Assembly: GCA_025201765.1 (NCBI GenBank)
Contig: MU623396.1
Span: forward strand, 124,001 to 188,000
Length of the DNA: 64,000 bases
Direction of reading: 5' to 3'
Source: Daldinia sp. FL1419
Taxonomy: Eukaryota; Ascomycota; Sordariomycetes; Xylariales; Hypoxylaceae
Both the position numbers and the translations under genes were made by a program. This document shows positions 1-11,565 of this stretch, in pieces. The notes beneath the pieces were generated by a model. It was given only the letters and a program-made list of their open reading frames with translations, was not told the DNA's origin and ran no database searches. How positions within the stretch are numbered: the first letter of the stretch is position 1; every line of letters begins with the position of its first letter.

Positions 1-1113
1 TAAAAGTTGTGAGGACAGGTAGAACATCTTGATCCGGGAGAATGAAGATCTTGGACACAGTTACGGGATCGAACCAGCGTTTTATCCAGCCCCATACCGT
101 CGAGAAAAACATGGGTGCGCCAATGATGAAAATGCCTGGGTATCTTAGTTAGTACATCCCCAGCATTCCCATATAACATGATGGAATTCATAAACATACG
201 GTCTAGAGTTTCGGGATAATGAGCAGTAGCCAACTGGCTAGCGGCCTGCATGTGACCCTTCAAGTTCCAGAACATGCGTAGACTAACATGAGAAATATCG
301 ACAATATTGGTGCTGAGAGTGATAGGAGTAGAGGGATGTGGACGATCGGTACACTCGGACGAGAGAGGTTGAATAAATCTCGTCAGATGCTCGTACAGCG
401 CAAATAATTGTAACAGTTTAGGCTGTGTCTTGCCGTCCGTCTTGGCTCTGCTATACGTAGTCTCGGTAGACTTTTCATATTTGGAAACAGCGTGAGAGTC
501 GAGATGTCGGATTTGGAATACGTAAATCGGAATGCCTCTATATAAATTGTTAGTCCATTCTGATTCGAGTCTGTTGCTGGTTGGGAGGAAGCATTGCGTA
601 CCGCTTATCGCGTCGACCGGTAAATCGAGGGTACTATTCTCATGGATCAGTTTATTAATGCTGTTTACAGTTGTATAGAGTTTACAGGGATCTTGGAATA
701 TGACGTACGAGCTTCCTAGTCGTCTCAAACGCATCGATATCGATCGTGTCGTATAGGACCTCTACTTGATTTGCGTTGCGGAACTTTTCTGTTTCGCTGA
801 ACTGAACATACGCATCTTCTGGGACGAACTTGCGTGCTCGAAGAAATCGACTAGATTTGCGATTATATTAGCACACTGTGTTTACTATATCAAGCACAAT
901 CTTTTCCACTTATACGAACAGAATGGTAGGATCGTCGTGAGAAGGCGGATTCCCCGGTTTATAAAGGCCCTTCTCTTCTAAAAGTCTTTTGAATTCTACC
1001 AAAGCCTGCTCTTCGTGCTCAGTGAGATGACCGAGATGTCCTTGAGGGTAGCCATGCTCAACCGCCCCAGACGAGGGAACTCGGTGCATGGAAGAGCCGC
1101 TGTGTTTCGTCAT
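1..1113 (-). CDS. Sec14-type CRAL-TRIO lipid transfer protein (3' end beyond window)
   Basis: Phosphatidylinositol/phosphatidylcholine transfer proteins of the Sec14 family move phospholipids between membranes. Exon 1 (920-1113) starts at an ATG reading MTKHSGSS and holds the CRAL-TRIO N-terminal helices (EEQALVEFKRLLEEKGLY). It joins across a 69-nt intron (851-919, donor GTTCGT) to LRFLRARKF, a family hallmark. Exon 2 (709-850) continues with VEVLYDTIDIDAFETTRK. The lipid-binding core follows in exons reading RGIPIYVFQIRHLDS, NIVDISHVSLRMFWNLKGHM and, after an intron at 136-199, RIFIIGAPMFFSTVWGWIKR. The gene runs off the left edge, so the C-terminus is missing. The stretch 545-708 is unresolved: the usual short YPQWTGRRD-like segment is not visible and several splice joins are possible. 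The family assignment is secure; the exact model is not. Confidence 0.85.
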
Positions 1114-2817
1114 TAGTAATGCTGTCGTTATATAAAAAAAGAAAAAAAAAACTAGATGGATGATGTCTTCTAGTATGCGATTCCAACGACGCAAAACTGT
1201 AAACAAAAACAAGCGGTAACGAAAAATTTTAACTGTATTATTGGAGATGCGGTTTTCGGTACAGTACGAAAGACGGAAAGGCTGAAGGGCTGAAATGAGA
1301 TAGATGAGGAATCAGACCCCTGTCTTTCTTTCCCTTAGAATCCTTAAAGCCCTTACATAAGTGCATTGGGGTGCCATCGGGTGTATGATGGTGAGATCTT
1401 ATTGGTGGGTCTATGATCTAGCTATGATCTCGCAGTTTTCGGCGATAGATAATTAAGATTGCCTCTTTCCCCAAAGCTTTTTTTTTTTTTATCTCCTTTT
1501 CTTACGCCATTGTTAAAAGTCTCGACAACTTTTCATGTCATAACTGACTCGCTCCGGCCGAGAACCGGGAAGCACTGCAACTCACAATGCCCCGGGGTCC
1601 GTTATTTGATCGATCCGTGCCTTATATTATTAATACAGTCAAGTCAGTCTTGCGTACAGGGTACCTACCTACCTAGGTAGGTATTGTTGCATGGAATATA
1701 TACTGTAATAGCGATTCCGCTTATAACGCAATTACCTTTTAGTCAGGTGGATATTCCATCCAACAAGTATAAACCTATTATATTGTATCACGTCGGTCTG
1801 GGCGCTTCGGGTTTATCAGCGCATGGCATTTTACATTGCCATGCAACTTTGCTGTATGTGTAACCCGGATAACTTATGAAGCATCCGGCGACTAAAAGCT
1901 TAAATTTCATTAATTACACGGATCCGTACTATCCGGGTTGGCCTGGTTGGCAGAGTTACGTCTTAACTAGTTATACTAGTTAGTTAAAAAGACTAATCTA
2001 TAGTCGTAACATTCGACGCATGGTTGAGACGCTTTCGTTCTAGTTGGTGCCATTGATGCATTTGATATATTTCATTATTAATATTAAAAGGCTTTATTCC
2101 AAACATCATAATTACTGTACTACTACGTAGACAGTGGAAACCACTGGGTTGAAAGAAATGCTCCAACTCTACGAGTACACCTTTGGTTAACATCGGAGAT
2201 ATGTGAGTAACTCCTAACCTAGGCATCTACCCGTCCAAGAAACCCCCATCCAACCCCCTCTACGCCACCCTCTCCAAATAGTAAAGTACATCTTCATAAG
2301 TCTTGACGGTACCTATCTACAAGCCGCACTATGAAATGCATAAGCCATCATAACGCTACGATTAGGTACCTGCCTACCTTCTTTTGGGATTTGTATGGTC
2401 CGGACTAACAAGCCAAGACCAGCAAACAAAGACGATAACCTCGGTGCCTCCTTCGCTTTGATAGTATAGTCCACCTGACTATTCTCGGGGTATTACATGC
2501 GAATAGTATCCTATCTTGACCGTGATCGATCACTTGATGCGGGGTGATGAACGCTCTTCCCCAGCTCCCACGGTGTAGGCTCATACCCGATTCGCTGAGC
2601 CACAACTTCATCCGAAGCCGAATGTTGACGCAAACAATGGCCTCGTGGGTTTCTCCCTGTTTACTACCGCAATGTGCGGGGTCCTATAGCCGTGAAACCG
2701 GGGATATTTATTAGAGCCCCAAACCTTGGGGATTTCCCATCATTTCATCTTCAGTCTACCAATTATTCCCATGATACTCCAGCTCTTGCTTCACCTATTT
2801 TATAAATTTCTATCATC
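1114..2817. other. Intergenic region between divergent Sec14-like and flavin monooxygenase genes
   Basis: No convincing coding sequence on either strand. It holds an A-rich tract (1133-1151), a T tract (about 1478-1490), a TACCTAGGTA-type motif cluster at 1661-1683, and a 7-bp perfect inverted repeat AACTAGT/ACTAGTT (1965-1981). It must contain the promoters of both flanking genes; a TATA-like TTTATAAAT lies about 20 nt before the monooxygenase start, rather close for a core promoter. Confidence 0.6.
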
Positions 2818-4746
2818 ATGACCACACCAGGCTCTGTTCCGTCAAGCGAGCGTGTAGTTCCTGGCTCTTTCAATATTCCCATCGCACAATGGCCATCGAC
2901 TACCAAGGACGAGAATGTAGATGCGCCTGCGGTGGCCTCCAAGATTGTAAACTCGTTTAATGAGTTGCTCTCTAAAAAGGACCACAAAGGCATTGCAAAC
3001 CTCTTCCTAGAAAAAAGCTACTGGAGGGACCACCTTGGCTTAACTTGGGATTTCCGTACTATGAAGGGAAGAGACAAGATAATAGCGCTGTTAGACAAGG
3101 GTTATCACTTGAAAGATATCCAAATTGACAGGGAGCTTCCAGCCAAGAACAACGGCCCAGAGTTAACATCCTTCCGGGCTGACGGTTCGGTCCGCGGCAT
3201 ACAATTCTTCTTAAGAGCTAGTACCAAGCATGGGTTCGGTCCTGGATATGCCTGGCTCGCCCAGGATAATGGAGAATGGAAAATATGGGCGCTTTACACA
3301 TCCATGCATGAACTCTATACCAACCCGGAGCCGGTCGGTCGGCTGCGGCCAAATGGTGTTGTGCACGGAGTCAATCACCAGAGGTCTACTAATTGGCTCG
3401 AGAGAAGGCAAAACGAGATTAATTTCGTAAATGGCGACCCTGATGTGCTGATTATCGGTAAGTCCATAATTATACAAACACATCCTAACTTTGACTTACA
3501 CGAGCCAGGTTGTGGACAAGCTGGGCTTTCGTTACAAGCCCGGTTGAAGATGATGGGTGTTCCAACCCTCGCAATTGACGTATGCGACAACGTCGGTGAC
3601 AACTGGAGGAATAGATATCGACATCTCGTCCTTCACGACGCGATATGGTACGACCATATGCCGTACATAAAATTCCCAGACTTTTGGCCCATATTCACTC
3701 CTAAAGATAAACTAGCTCAGTTTTTACAGTCATACGCTGAACAACTTGAGCTCAACATATGGAATAACACGAGCCTCGAGTACAGCAGTTGGGACGATAA
3801 AAAGAAGGAATGGGTTGCTGTCGTCAAGCGGCAGAAGAAAGATGGGACTATTGAAGTCCGCGTCTTGCATCCGAAGCACATTGTCCAATGCACAGGACAT
3901 TCTGGAAAGAAGAATACACCGTCCTTTAAAGGCATGGAAAACTTCAAGGGCGACGTACTCTGCCACTCATCAGAATTTAAGGGCGCCAAGACGAACGCCA
4001 AAGGAAGGAAAGCGGTCGTAATCGGTGCCTGTAACTCTGCACTCGACATCTGTCATGACCTCCAGGAGAACGGTTACGACGTGACCATCATCCAGCGATC
4101 GTCGACGTGTGTTATGGGCGTCCAGGCGGTCGTAGACTTGATGCTCAAACCTTCATACTGCGAAGGGGGCCCCCCTATAGAGGAAGCCGACGTCGTCTCG
4201 TGGGGCAAACCCGGGGAGATTTACAAGGCACTTCACTCCGATATGACCGAGAAGCAACAAGTAGTCGATAAAGACGTTCTCGAGCGTCTTAATAAGGCCG
4301 GGTTCAAAACCGACCGCGGCCCGATGAACTGTGGACTGTCTGTTAAGTATTTCCAGCGCGGCGGGGGGTACTACATTGACGTTGGCGCGTCGCAGTTACT
4401 CATCGAAGGCAAAATTAAGGTAAAGCACGGCGTCGGCGTCAGCGAGGTTCTGCCTCATGGCGTCAAGCTCGACGATGGAACCGAGTTGGAAGCAGATGAG
4501 ATCGTCTGCGCGACCGGTTACCAGAACATGAGAACGGCCACCGAAGCTATTTTCGGAGAGGAGGTCGCTAGTAAAGTACCCAACGTGTTTGGTTACGACG
4601 AAGAAGGCGAGATGAAGGTTGTCTGGCGACAGAGTGGTCACCCGGGCCTCTGGCTTCACGCAGGAAATCTGGCTCTGTGCCGGTATTTCTCCAAACTTGT
4701 CGCTATCCAGATTAAGGCGCAGTTAGATGGGATATCTCCTCAGTAG
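2818..4746 (+). CDS. Flavin-containing monooxygenase with N-terminal NTF2-like domain
   Basis: Predicted NAD(P)H- and FAD-dependent monooxygenase. An N-terminal NTF2/SnoaL-like region covers about residues 35-185 (WRDHLGLTWDFRTMKG, FFLRAST). The FAD-binding GxGxxG motif follows at about residue 214, then an NADPH-site motif (VVIGACNSALD) and a C-terminal CATGYQN motif. The reading frame is open throughout, yet a GT..AG intron of 51 nt lies at 3458-3508 (donor GTAAGT, branch CTAAC). Removing it converts a broken glycine motif into IIGCGQAGL, so the mature protein is about 625 residues. Similar fungal proteins are annotated as FMO or indole-pyruvate monooxygenase-like; the substrate cannot be read from sequence. 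It sits 533 nt upstream of an ABC transporter on the same strand, which would suit modification plus export of a small molecule, but that link is inference. Confidence 0.9.
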   Translation: MTTPGSVPSSERVVPGSFNIPIAQWPSTTKDENVDAPAVASKIVNSFNELLSKKDHKGIANLFLEKSYWRDHLGLTWDFRTMKGRDKIIALLDKGYHLKDIQIDRELPAKNNGPELTSFRADGSVRGIQFFLRASTKHGFGPGYAWLAQDNGEWKIWALYTSMHELYTNPEPVGRLRPNGVVHGVNHQRSTNWLERRQNEINFVNGDPDVLIIGKSIIIQTHPNFDLHEPGCGQAGLSLQARLKMMGVPTLAIDVCDNVGDNWRNRYRHLVLHDAIWYDHMPYIKFPDFWPIFTPKDKLAQFLQSYAEQLELNIWNNTSLEYSSWDDKKKEWVAVVKRQKKDGTIEVRVLHPKHIVQCTGHSGKKNTPSFKGMENFKGDVLCHSSEFKGAKTNAKGRKAVVIGACNSALDICHDLQENGYDVTIIQRSSTCVMGVQAVVDLMLKPSYCEGGPPIEEADVVSWGKPGEIYKALHSDMTEKQQVVDKDVLERLNKAGFKTDRGPMNCGLSVKYFQRGGGYYIDVGASQLLIEGKIKVKHGVGVSEVLPHGVKLDDGTELEADEIVCATGYQNMRTATEAIFGEEVASKVPNVFGYDEEGEMKVVWRQSGHPGLWLHAGNLALCRYFSKLVAIQIKAQLDGISPQ

Positions 4747-5279
4747 GATAGCATATGTATACCTGATGTACATGTATGTGTAGGTCTATTGGGTTCTATG
4801 CAGCGGATTCTGGTGGTATGCATGGCTGGTATCTAGATCCTAGGTAGCTATCATATAAATATCTATATATTCAATCACTTATCAAACCTAAGTGAAGCCA
4901 TCGTCAACTTCAGTATGCTACTTGCTAAACCCGAGAGCATAAAAAGTGGACTCTAGGATCCACCCGTAGCGTCTTGTAAGACTAGCCTGGCACATCACCG
5001 AGCCAATCATCGCACTATTCGAGGCGTGGTCGTGTCCTATTTGGGAAGCAGCATGACGATTCTAACCTAAGCGAGTTTGTTCGAAGCGGTTGGTGAGAGG
5101 ATACGGGAGAAAATGCCAGGGTGCATTCGAATACGAGAGCCCTGGCCCTGTTAGGACTTGCTAATCGATTGCGTGATTCAATTGGCTGAGGCGCATATTG
5201 ATATTGCTGACCGAACCCTCGAAAGGCTACGACATCATCCTGCTTTTGCTTATCTGACAGCTATTTTTCATCTTTCGTG
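4747..5279. other. Intergenic region between monooxygenase and ABC transporter genes
   Basis: Contains the 3' end of the upstream gene and the presumed promoter of the transporter. The first 120 nt are AT-rich (ATATAAATATCTATATATTC near 4854). I see no gene, RNA or repeat in it. Confidence 0.5.
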
Positions 5280-8200
5280 ATGGGGCTCTTCGAGAGCGCT
5301 ACACATGCGATTGCTAGCGGCTCGATCCTGCTTTCGATTTTGTTCGTGTGCTTGGCGCTCTTCCGACTATGGAGTTTACGCCGGTTTCCCGTCGTCGTCA
5401 TCTCCGGCTTCTTGGGACGGGCTAAGATAGTAAGTGAGGGCTGCGTTTACAACGTATCACCTATAAACTGATATTATAAATAGACTATATCCATTCTTCT
5501 TGTTTTATCAAGCGTAGGGCGCGTTGTTGCATTAGAAGATTCGACCTTTAATGGTAGCTTCGTCCGTGTTTCTGAGAGCCTAGAAGTCGTTGCTACTTTC
5601 GTCCTCTGTGCTCTACTATGGCTAGAGCACCGGCGGAGCATCCGGTCATCTAGCATTATCACGCTATATCTAGCCGCATGTATCATTCGAGATGTTCTCG
5701 AGGTTTTTGGGACGCTTCAGGGGCAGCGGGGTTGGCTCATGCAAGACCCAATCCTTGCACAGATAACCCTTGAAGTTGCTCTACTTGCGACTGAAAACCT
5801 CCAAAAGGAACAAATCGAGGAGTACTCGGGGCAATATGTATCACCTGAAGAGAGGTCCGGGCTGTTTGGCAAGATATTCTTCTGGTGGATTAGTCCAGTT
5901 CTTATGGAAGGATATCATAATGTCCTTTTGAACTCTAGTCTGCCTTCTATCAATTCAACGTTACTATCGAAGCCCGTTCATGCAGCAGCCATACGCGCAT
6001 GGGAAAATAGATGTACGTACTTTTATTTGTATATGAGTCGAAATGGACTAACTCTAGGACAATTATCTAGTAAAGCCAGAGGGCAGGATGACTCTTCCGA
6101 AAGTACTATTTGCGTCTCTAAAAAGGCCGTTCTTGTTGGCGATACCACCGCGACTCTTTCTCACTTTATTCCGATATTCGCAACCAATCATTATCCGTCA
6201 AAGTATACAGTATGTTATCGGCAGTAAGCCTTCGAATCAGATATGGACTGCTCAGGGCCTTGTTACAGCTGCAGTTGTCGTTTACGTTGGCCTAGCCGTG
6301 AGTCCTGCTAATAATTCACGGTACTCTCCACTACTAACTCCGTGGGCAGATTTCTACTACAGCTTATCAGAGTCGCCTTAATAAATTGAGGGTCATGATT
6401 CGTGCTGCGCTCATAGCATTAGTTCATGATAAGACGATGAATTCTTATACCGAAAGGGTCAACGAGGGCAAAGTATTAACACTCACAACTACTGACGTAG
6501 ACAGCCTCGAAACAATTGGCGAAATGTTTCACGAAACTTGGGGACAAGTTTTCGAGGTTGCTATCGGGCTCATAATGTTATCTTGGGAGGTCGGTTGGGT
6601 GTCTCTGGTACCCTTTTTTATCATCTTTTGTAAGTTAAAGGATCACCCCTGACATCGTCAACCTCTAATTGGGCTTTTTAGTATGTTCTCGAGTTAGTCA
6701 GTTCGTCGCGAAAAATCTACGATCAAGACAGAGCGGATGGAACGAGGCGACACAGGACCGCATATCCATGACGAGTACCGCTATTGGCGCAATCAAGAAC
6801 GTCAAGATGCTTGGCTTACAGGACGTAATATCCGAGCGCATCCAAAGGCTCCGAGAAGCTGAGCTCTATATGGCAAGCAGAGTGCGATGGATGACAGTTG
6901 CATATAATGCGTCCGCAAATGCCAATGGGATGTTCGCGCCAGTCATCACTCTTGTACTCTATGCCGTCCTGGCCAAATTAAAAGGCAGCCGACTCGATAC
7001 TGAGACTGCATTTACTACTATTGCTATCTTAAGTATGGTCACGCACCCGGCGAATATGGTTATGACTTTTGTGCCTAGGATAATCGCATCGTTCGCTAGT
7101 TTTGAGAGAATTCAAAACTTCCTCCTCGAGCCTCCTCGGCAGGATCGCAGGATTGAAACTGCCGGCTTACTGACGACCCCTGGGCCCGAAACTCCTACCG
7201 GCGATGCCTACCTTCCTTTGCTTCCGGCTTTCAGCGTGGCAGAGGTCTCATTTGGAGAATCTCGCTCCATTCTGAATAACATTAATTTAACCATACCGAG
7301 AGGGTCTATCACCGTTTTCTCAGGCGCGACAGCTACTGGGAAAACAACCTTAATCCGAGCTCTTTTAGGGGAGGTCCCCTCTGTCGGAACGATCGCAACG
7401 TCCTCTAAGCGAATTGCATACTGCTCTCAACTACCATGGCTACCAAATGGAAGTATTAAGCAGATTATAACTAGCTTCGAAAACCCCTTTATCACTTTCA
7501 GCCCGCAATGGTATGAAAGCGTAATTTCCGCCTGTTGCCTTGCGAAAGATATCGAGGCTCTTCCCAATGGAGACGAAACTATCGTAGGGAGTCGAGGCAC
7601 CAACCTCTCAGGAGGTCAACGCCAGCGCTTAGTACGTGTTATTGCTTTTCCAAACGTCGTATTCTAATAGTATCTAGGCACTTGCTCGTGCAGTATACTC
7701 TTTTCCAGAAACTATCATTTTAGATGATCCCTTTAGTGCCTTGGATGGGGAAACCGAACGTCAAATCGTCTCAAATTTATTCGGACAGGACGGCCTTCTT
7801 CGGAGGCTCGTGACGGTAATCTTGATCACTAGTTCTAGTAAGCATCTCTAAGGTAGCTGTTTATACCTCTTTCCTAACGATACGGTGAAGCCCAATGCTT
7901 CCGGTTAGCAGATAAGGTTGTCATTCTCGAGAGGGGGCACATTAAAGAGCAGGGGAAATGGGATGAACTACTTTCAAGAGACCCCGAAGTCTTGAAAATA
8001 ATTCACGACGAAGGCATCGCACACGAGAACAAGGCTCCAATTGGTAGCCCTAGTCAACTCTCCCCACAGCAACGATCCCTTGATGACGCTGCCCTCGACT
8101 CGAAGCGGAAAACGGGCGACTCGGCGCTCTATGGTAAGTACCATCAGGCTATCCCGTAATATAGAACAGGTTTAATATAGGACAGGTTATTATCTAAAAG

Positions 8201-10245
8201 CAGCCGGTGTAGGAAACTTCGCTCTCATGGTCGGTTGCATTGTATCCTACTCCTTTTTCTTCACTTTCCCCCAGTATTGGTTGAAGCTATGGACGGATTC
8301 AAAATCGAGCGACGACTGGATGTATATTGGAGGATACATTGCCCTCATCCTCGTCGCTTGGATTGCTACCAACGGAATCATGTGGTATGTCAGGTCGCAT
8401 AGTATACACATCTAAGAGAACTAAAGGGGCTAATGTGATGCCTAGGTCTACCATTATGCTTGTTGCTCCTCATTCGGGACTCGTCCTGCATTCCAAGCTA
8501 CTCAAAATAATTACCCAGTATTGCGATCCATTCTCAAAGTGTGATTCCGAAGCTAATAGATACTAGTGCGCCATTGCTTTACTTCTCTAAAACCGACAGC
8601 GGTTCAATTCTCAATCGGTATGTATTACACTTGATGTTCAACCAATGTGAAATTAACAGATCCCAGATTCAGCCAAGACATTCAGCTTGTCGACAAGCAA
8701 CTCGCTTCTGCTATGTCACAATTATTCGTCCGTAGGTCAAGTTCCATAAGCCAACTCGAGATAAATAGATTATTAATACCCGGGCAGAGGTTTTCAAGCT
8801 TCTTGTTCAGGTCATCCTGCTACTTGTTGCCCAAAAATTGCTAACCCTCACCCTACCGATATGTCTTATGGTCGTCTACATAGTGCAGAAGATTTACCTT
8901 CGAACGTCGCGACAACTGCGACTTTTAGAACTAGAATCGAAATCTGCTGTGTTGATTGACTTCTTGGAGACGATAGAAGGGTTGTCTACGATACGCGCGT
9001 TTGCAGGCCAGTCCCAAGCGGAGGATAAGCATCTGCAAAACCTCGATGAATCACAAAAGCCTTTTTACCTTCTCCTATGCCTCCAGTGCTGGCTTAGAAT
9101 TGTTCTGGATCTACTTGTTGCGGGGATAGCTGTTGGAGTCATTGCCCTTGCTGTTATTCTCAGGGATACCACTTCGGGTGGTCAAGTAGGTGTGGCGCTA
9201 AATATTGTGCTAATTGCTAATACTACACTCCTCCGACTTGTTGAGGCGTGGACGAATGTGGAAATATCTCTGGGGGCTATCGCGAGGATCAAAAGACTGG
9301 AAGAGGAAGTGCCCCCTGAGGACCAACCATCCGAAAGTCATGTACCTCCAGAGACGTGGCCATCTTCTGGATTTGTCGAAATTAAAAGCCTTACAGCTTA
9401 TTATAACAGAGAAAGCAATGCGCTTGAAGATGTGTCACTCCAGATCAAGCCAGGGCAAAAAGTGGTTGTGTGCGGCCGAACTGGGAGGTGAGTGTTGGCC
9501 CGTGTGAACTTCGAGGAGTCTGGGTGCTAATCTGAGTTTTTGTAGTGGTAAAAGCTCTTTACTGCTTACCCTTCTAAAGTTATTGGATACGAAATCGGGT
9601 TCAATTGTTGTTGACGGCATAAACATCAGCTACGTTCCCCGTTCAACAATTCGAGAACGTTGCTTTGTGACCGTTCCCCAAGAACCCTTGCTCATCAACC
9701 AGCAAACCCTTCGATTCAATGTTGACCCAACGGAGACGCTCTCAAATGACACCGTCATTGACGCCCTCTCTAAAGCGCGCTTGTGGCAGCATTTTAACTC
9801 CGCTCCGGGGATAGGTAGTGCGCATGATGCTCGCGCAAGCACTCATCCAATATTAGATCGGACCCTCGCGTCGCTTCCTACTCTCTCAGTTGGACAAGGG
9901 CAGCTGTTGGCGCTAGCACGCGCATTGTTGCAGGTCTACGCAATCAATACATCGGGCGCAAAACCGATAATTCTATTGGATGAGGCTACTTCTTCCCTTG
10001 ATGCGTCAACTGAGGAGTTGATTCTTGACATTGTCTACCAAGAACTCACATGCAAAGGTCATACGGTAATCATGGTTGCACACAGGGTGGGCGCAGCCGT
10101 AGCTCGCTTAAGAAAAGGGGTAGATGTTGTTGTCTGGATGAAAGATGGGAAGATTGAAAAGATAGGGGATGTAGATGAGGTCATGAACAGTATGGCACAA
10201 TCTATTGCCCCCGATATTAATGAGGAGGATAGAAGTAGTCAGTGA
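5280..10245 (+). CDS. ABCC-type full-size ABC transporter (13 exons)
   Basis: Exporter of the MRP/ABCC subfamily, predicted to sit in the plasma or vacuolar membrane and export conjugated or hydrophobic compounds. Exons: 5280-5429, 5484-6012, 6071-6297, 6350-6629, 6682-7631, 7678-7837, 7891-8133, 8186-8384, 8446-8517, 8567-8617, 8667-8731, 8788-9487, 9546-10245. They total 4326 nt and give 1441 residues, normal for the subfamily. Order: hydrophobic N-terminal segment, TMD1, NBD1 (Walker A GATATGKTT near 610, LSGGQRQR near 703, Walker B IILDDPFSALD near 727), TMD2, NBD2 (Walker A GRTGSGKSS near 1209, LSVGQGQ near 1321, IILLDEATSSLD near 1350, switch VAHR near 1387). NBD1 has ITSST where the switch histidine normally sits, suggesting one degenerate ATP site. 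The clean exon phasing indicates an intact gene. Substrate unknown. Confidence 0.92.
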
Positions 10246-10539
10246 AGCATATCGTAATCTGAGGGTACGCCTTGGGACTTGCACTTCTAGAGCTCAAGAT
10301 TATTTCGCCTCTAGGACTGCTACGGAGACGTTGGTCACTGGTACTCATGGCTAATGCTAAAATATTTTTTCTTTTCTTTTACGTATTCATTCTTAAGAAT
10401 ACTTCACGCTAAAGGCTTATGCGATAATTGAGACAATATCCCACGGTAGTTGAGAATGATTATCCGATGTAATACATAATGCGAGGCTCCCATATGAATG
10501 CTGAAAGTCCTTATCCTCTTCCTAGGTTCGTCGTATAAC

Positions 10540-11421
10540 CTAGAACGACGCACCCGGTCCGCGGCGCAACGCCCGTGATGCCGCCCGCGAGGTCTCATTC
10601 TTCTCGTTGTATGTGCAGATGGACCAGTCATCAATGCGCGTCTGTCCCCATGCGTTCTTGATTAACCTATCAGGGTAGCATTCTTCCCAGACGAGTCCGA
10701 AGTCCAACGTCAAACCACGAGTTAGAACACCGGTGCCTTTGCCGCTCTTGTCGCTCGTGGTTGCTCCGATATTAAAGGAAAGCTTCGTCTTGACATCGCC
10801 TGTGCCCTCGCCACCATCCATGCATGTTGACCACTCTAGGTGAGAACTGTTACCGCTTGCCTCGAAGTTATCGTCGAAGTTTCCTTCGCCCCCGATGGCT
10901 GTTTCGGCGGTATTGTCGATCTAAGAGCTCGTTAGTAACTGAAAAGAGCGTTGGATTGAAGGGTAAGTAGCGAGCGAACTCACCATGGTAGACATAGATA
11001 CGTTCCAGATGTCAGGCGGTGCTCTTCCCGGATTGACCTTGCGGTTCTCGTAACGGAAAACCGCGTTGGACTTCAATTGGTATAACTGGACTCCATCAGT
11101 CGCATTGAGGTGTCCTCGGTAAGTGACGTCTTTGATTGCGAAGCGATACTTGTACCACCAAGAGGTGAACTCTACGGTGAATTGACATCCTGCGTATTCA
11201 TCTGTTCTTCCGTGTCCTTCGGTACCGAATTTCATGCTAGGGAGGTCCAATCTCAGAGCATCCTGGAGAAAAGTGATGTTCATGCTCTGTCCGGGGGCAC
11301 ATTGGTAGGGAGTGTCCGATACTACTCCGAGAACGATCGGGAACTGAGGAGGGGGCGCATCTCCCTCTGCCAAAGCAGAGATCGCCCAAGAGATACCAGC
11401 AACGAAACTTATGGCCTTCAT
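10540..11421 (-). CDS. Secreted DUF4360-like protein
   Basis: Exons 10984-11421 and 10540-10920 (63-nt intron 10921-10983, donor GTGAGT) encode about 272 residues. Residues 1-18 are a clear signal peptide (MKAISFVAGISWAISALA). The body has spaced cysteines, the stretch YRFAIKDVTYRGHL, and an N-glycosylation sequon (NITF). This pattern resembles fungal secreted proteins with the DUF4360 domain, but I rely on a general likeness and the assignment is moderate. The C-terminal region has a Gly/Asp-rich stretch and ends in basic residues. No catalytic motif is visible and the function is unknown; secretion is well supported. It is convergent with the ABC transporter gene, 294 nt away. Confidence 0.7.
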
Positions 11422-11557
11422 GATGGGGTTTATTTTATTTGACAGTTGAAGCTTCTCTTGAATCCCGTTTCACTTGTGAAAGAGTGGAGGGGTAGAACAG
11501 ACCAACAGTGTGCACTGATTACCACGTACAAACAGAGAAGCAAACGCGGCCACGTAG

Positions 11558-11565
11558 TATTTATA
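11558..11565 (-). promoter_or_regulatory. TATA-like box upstream of the secreted DUF4360-like gene
   Basis: TATAAATA on the minus strand, about 137 nt before the start codon at 11421. Sequence match and spacing only. Confidence 0.3.

Noticed and set aside
5280..10245. ABC transporter as a frameshifted pseudogene
   Set aside because: The many short frames are exons; all 12 introns have GT..AG ends and the exon sum is a multiple of three with motifs in order.
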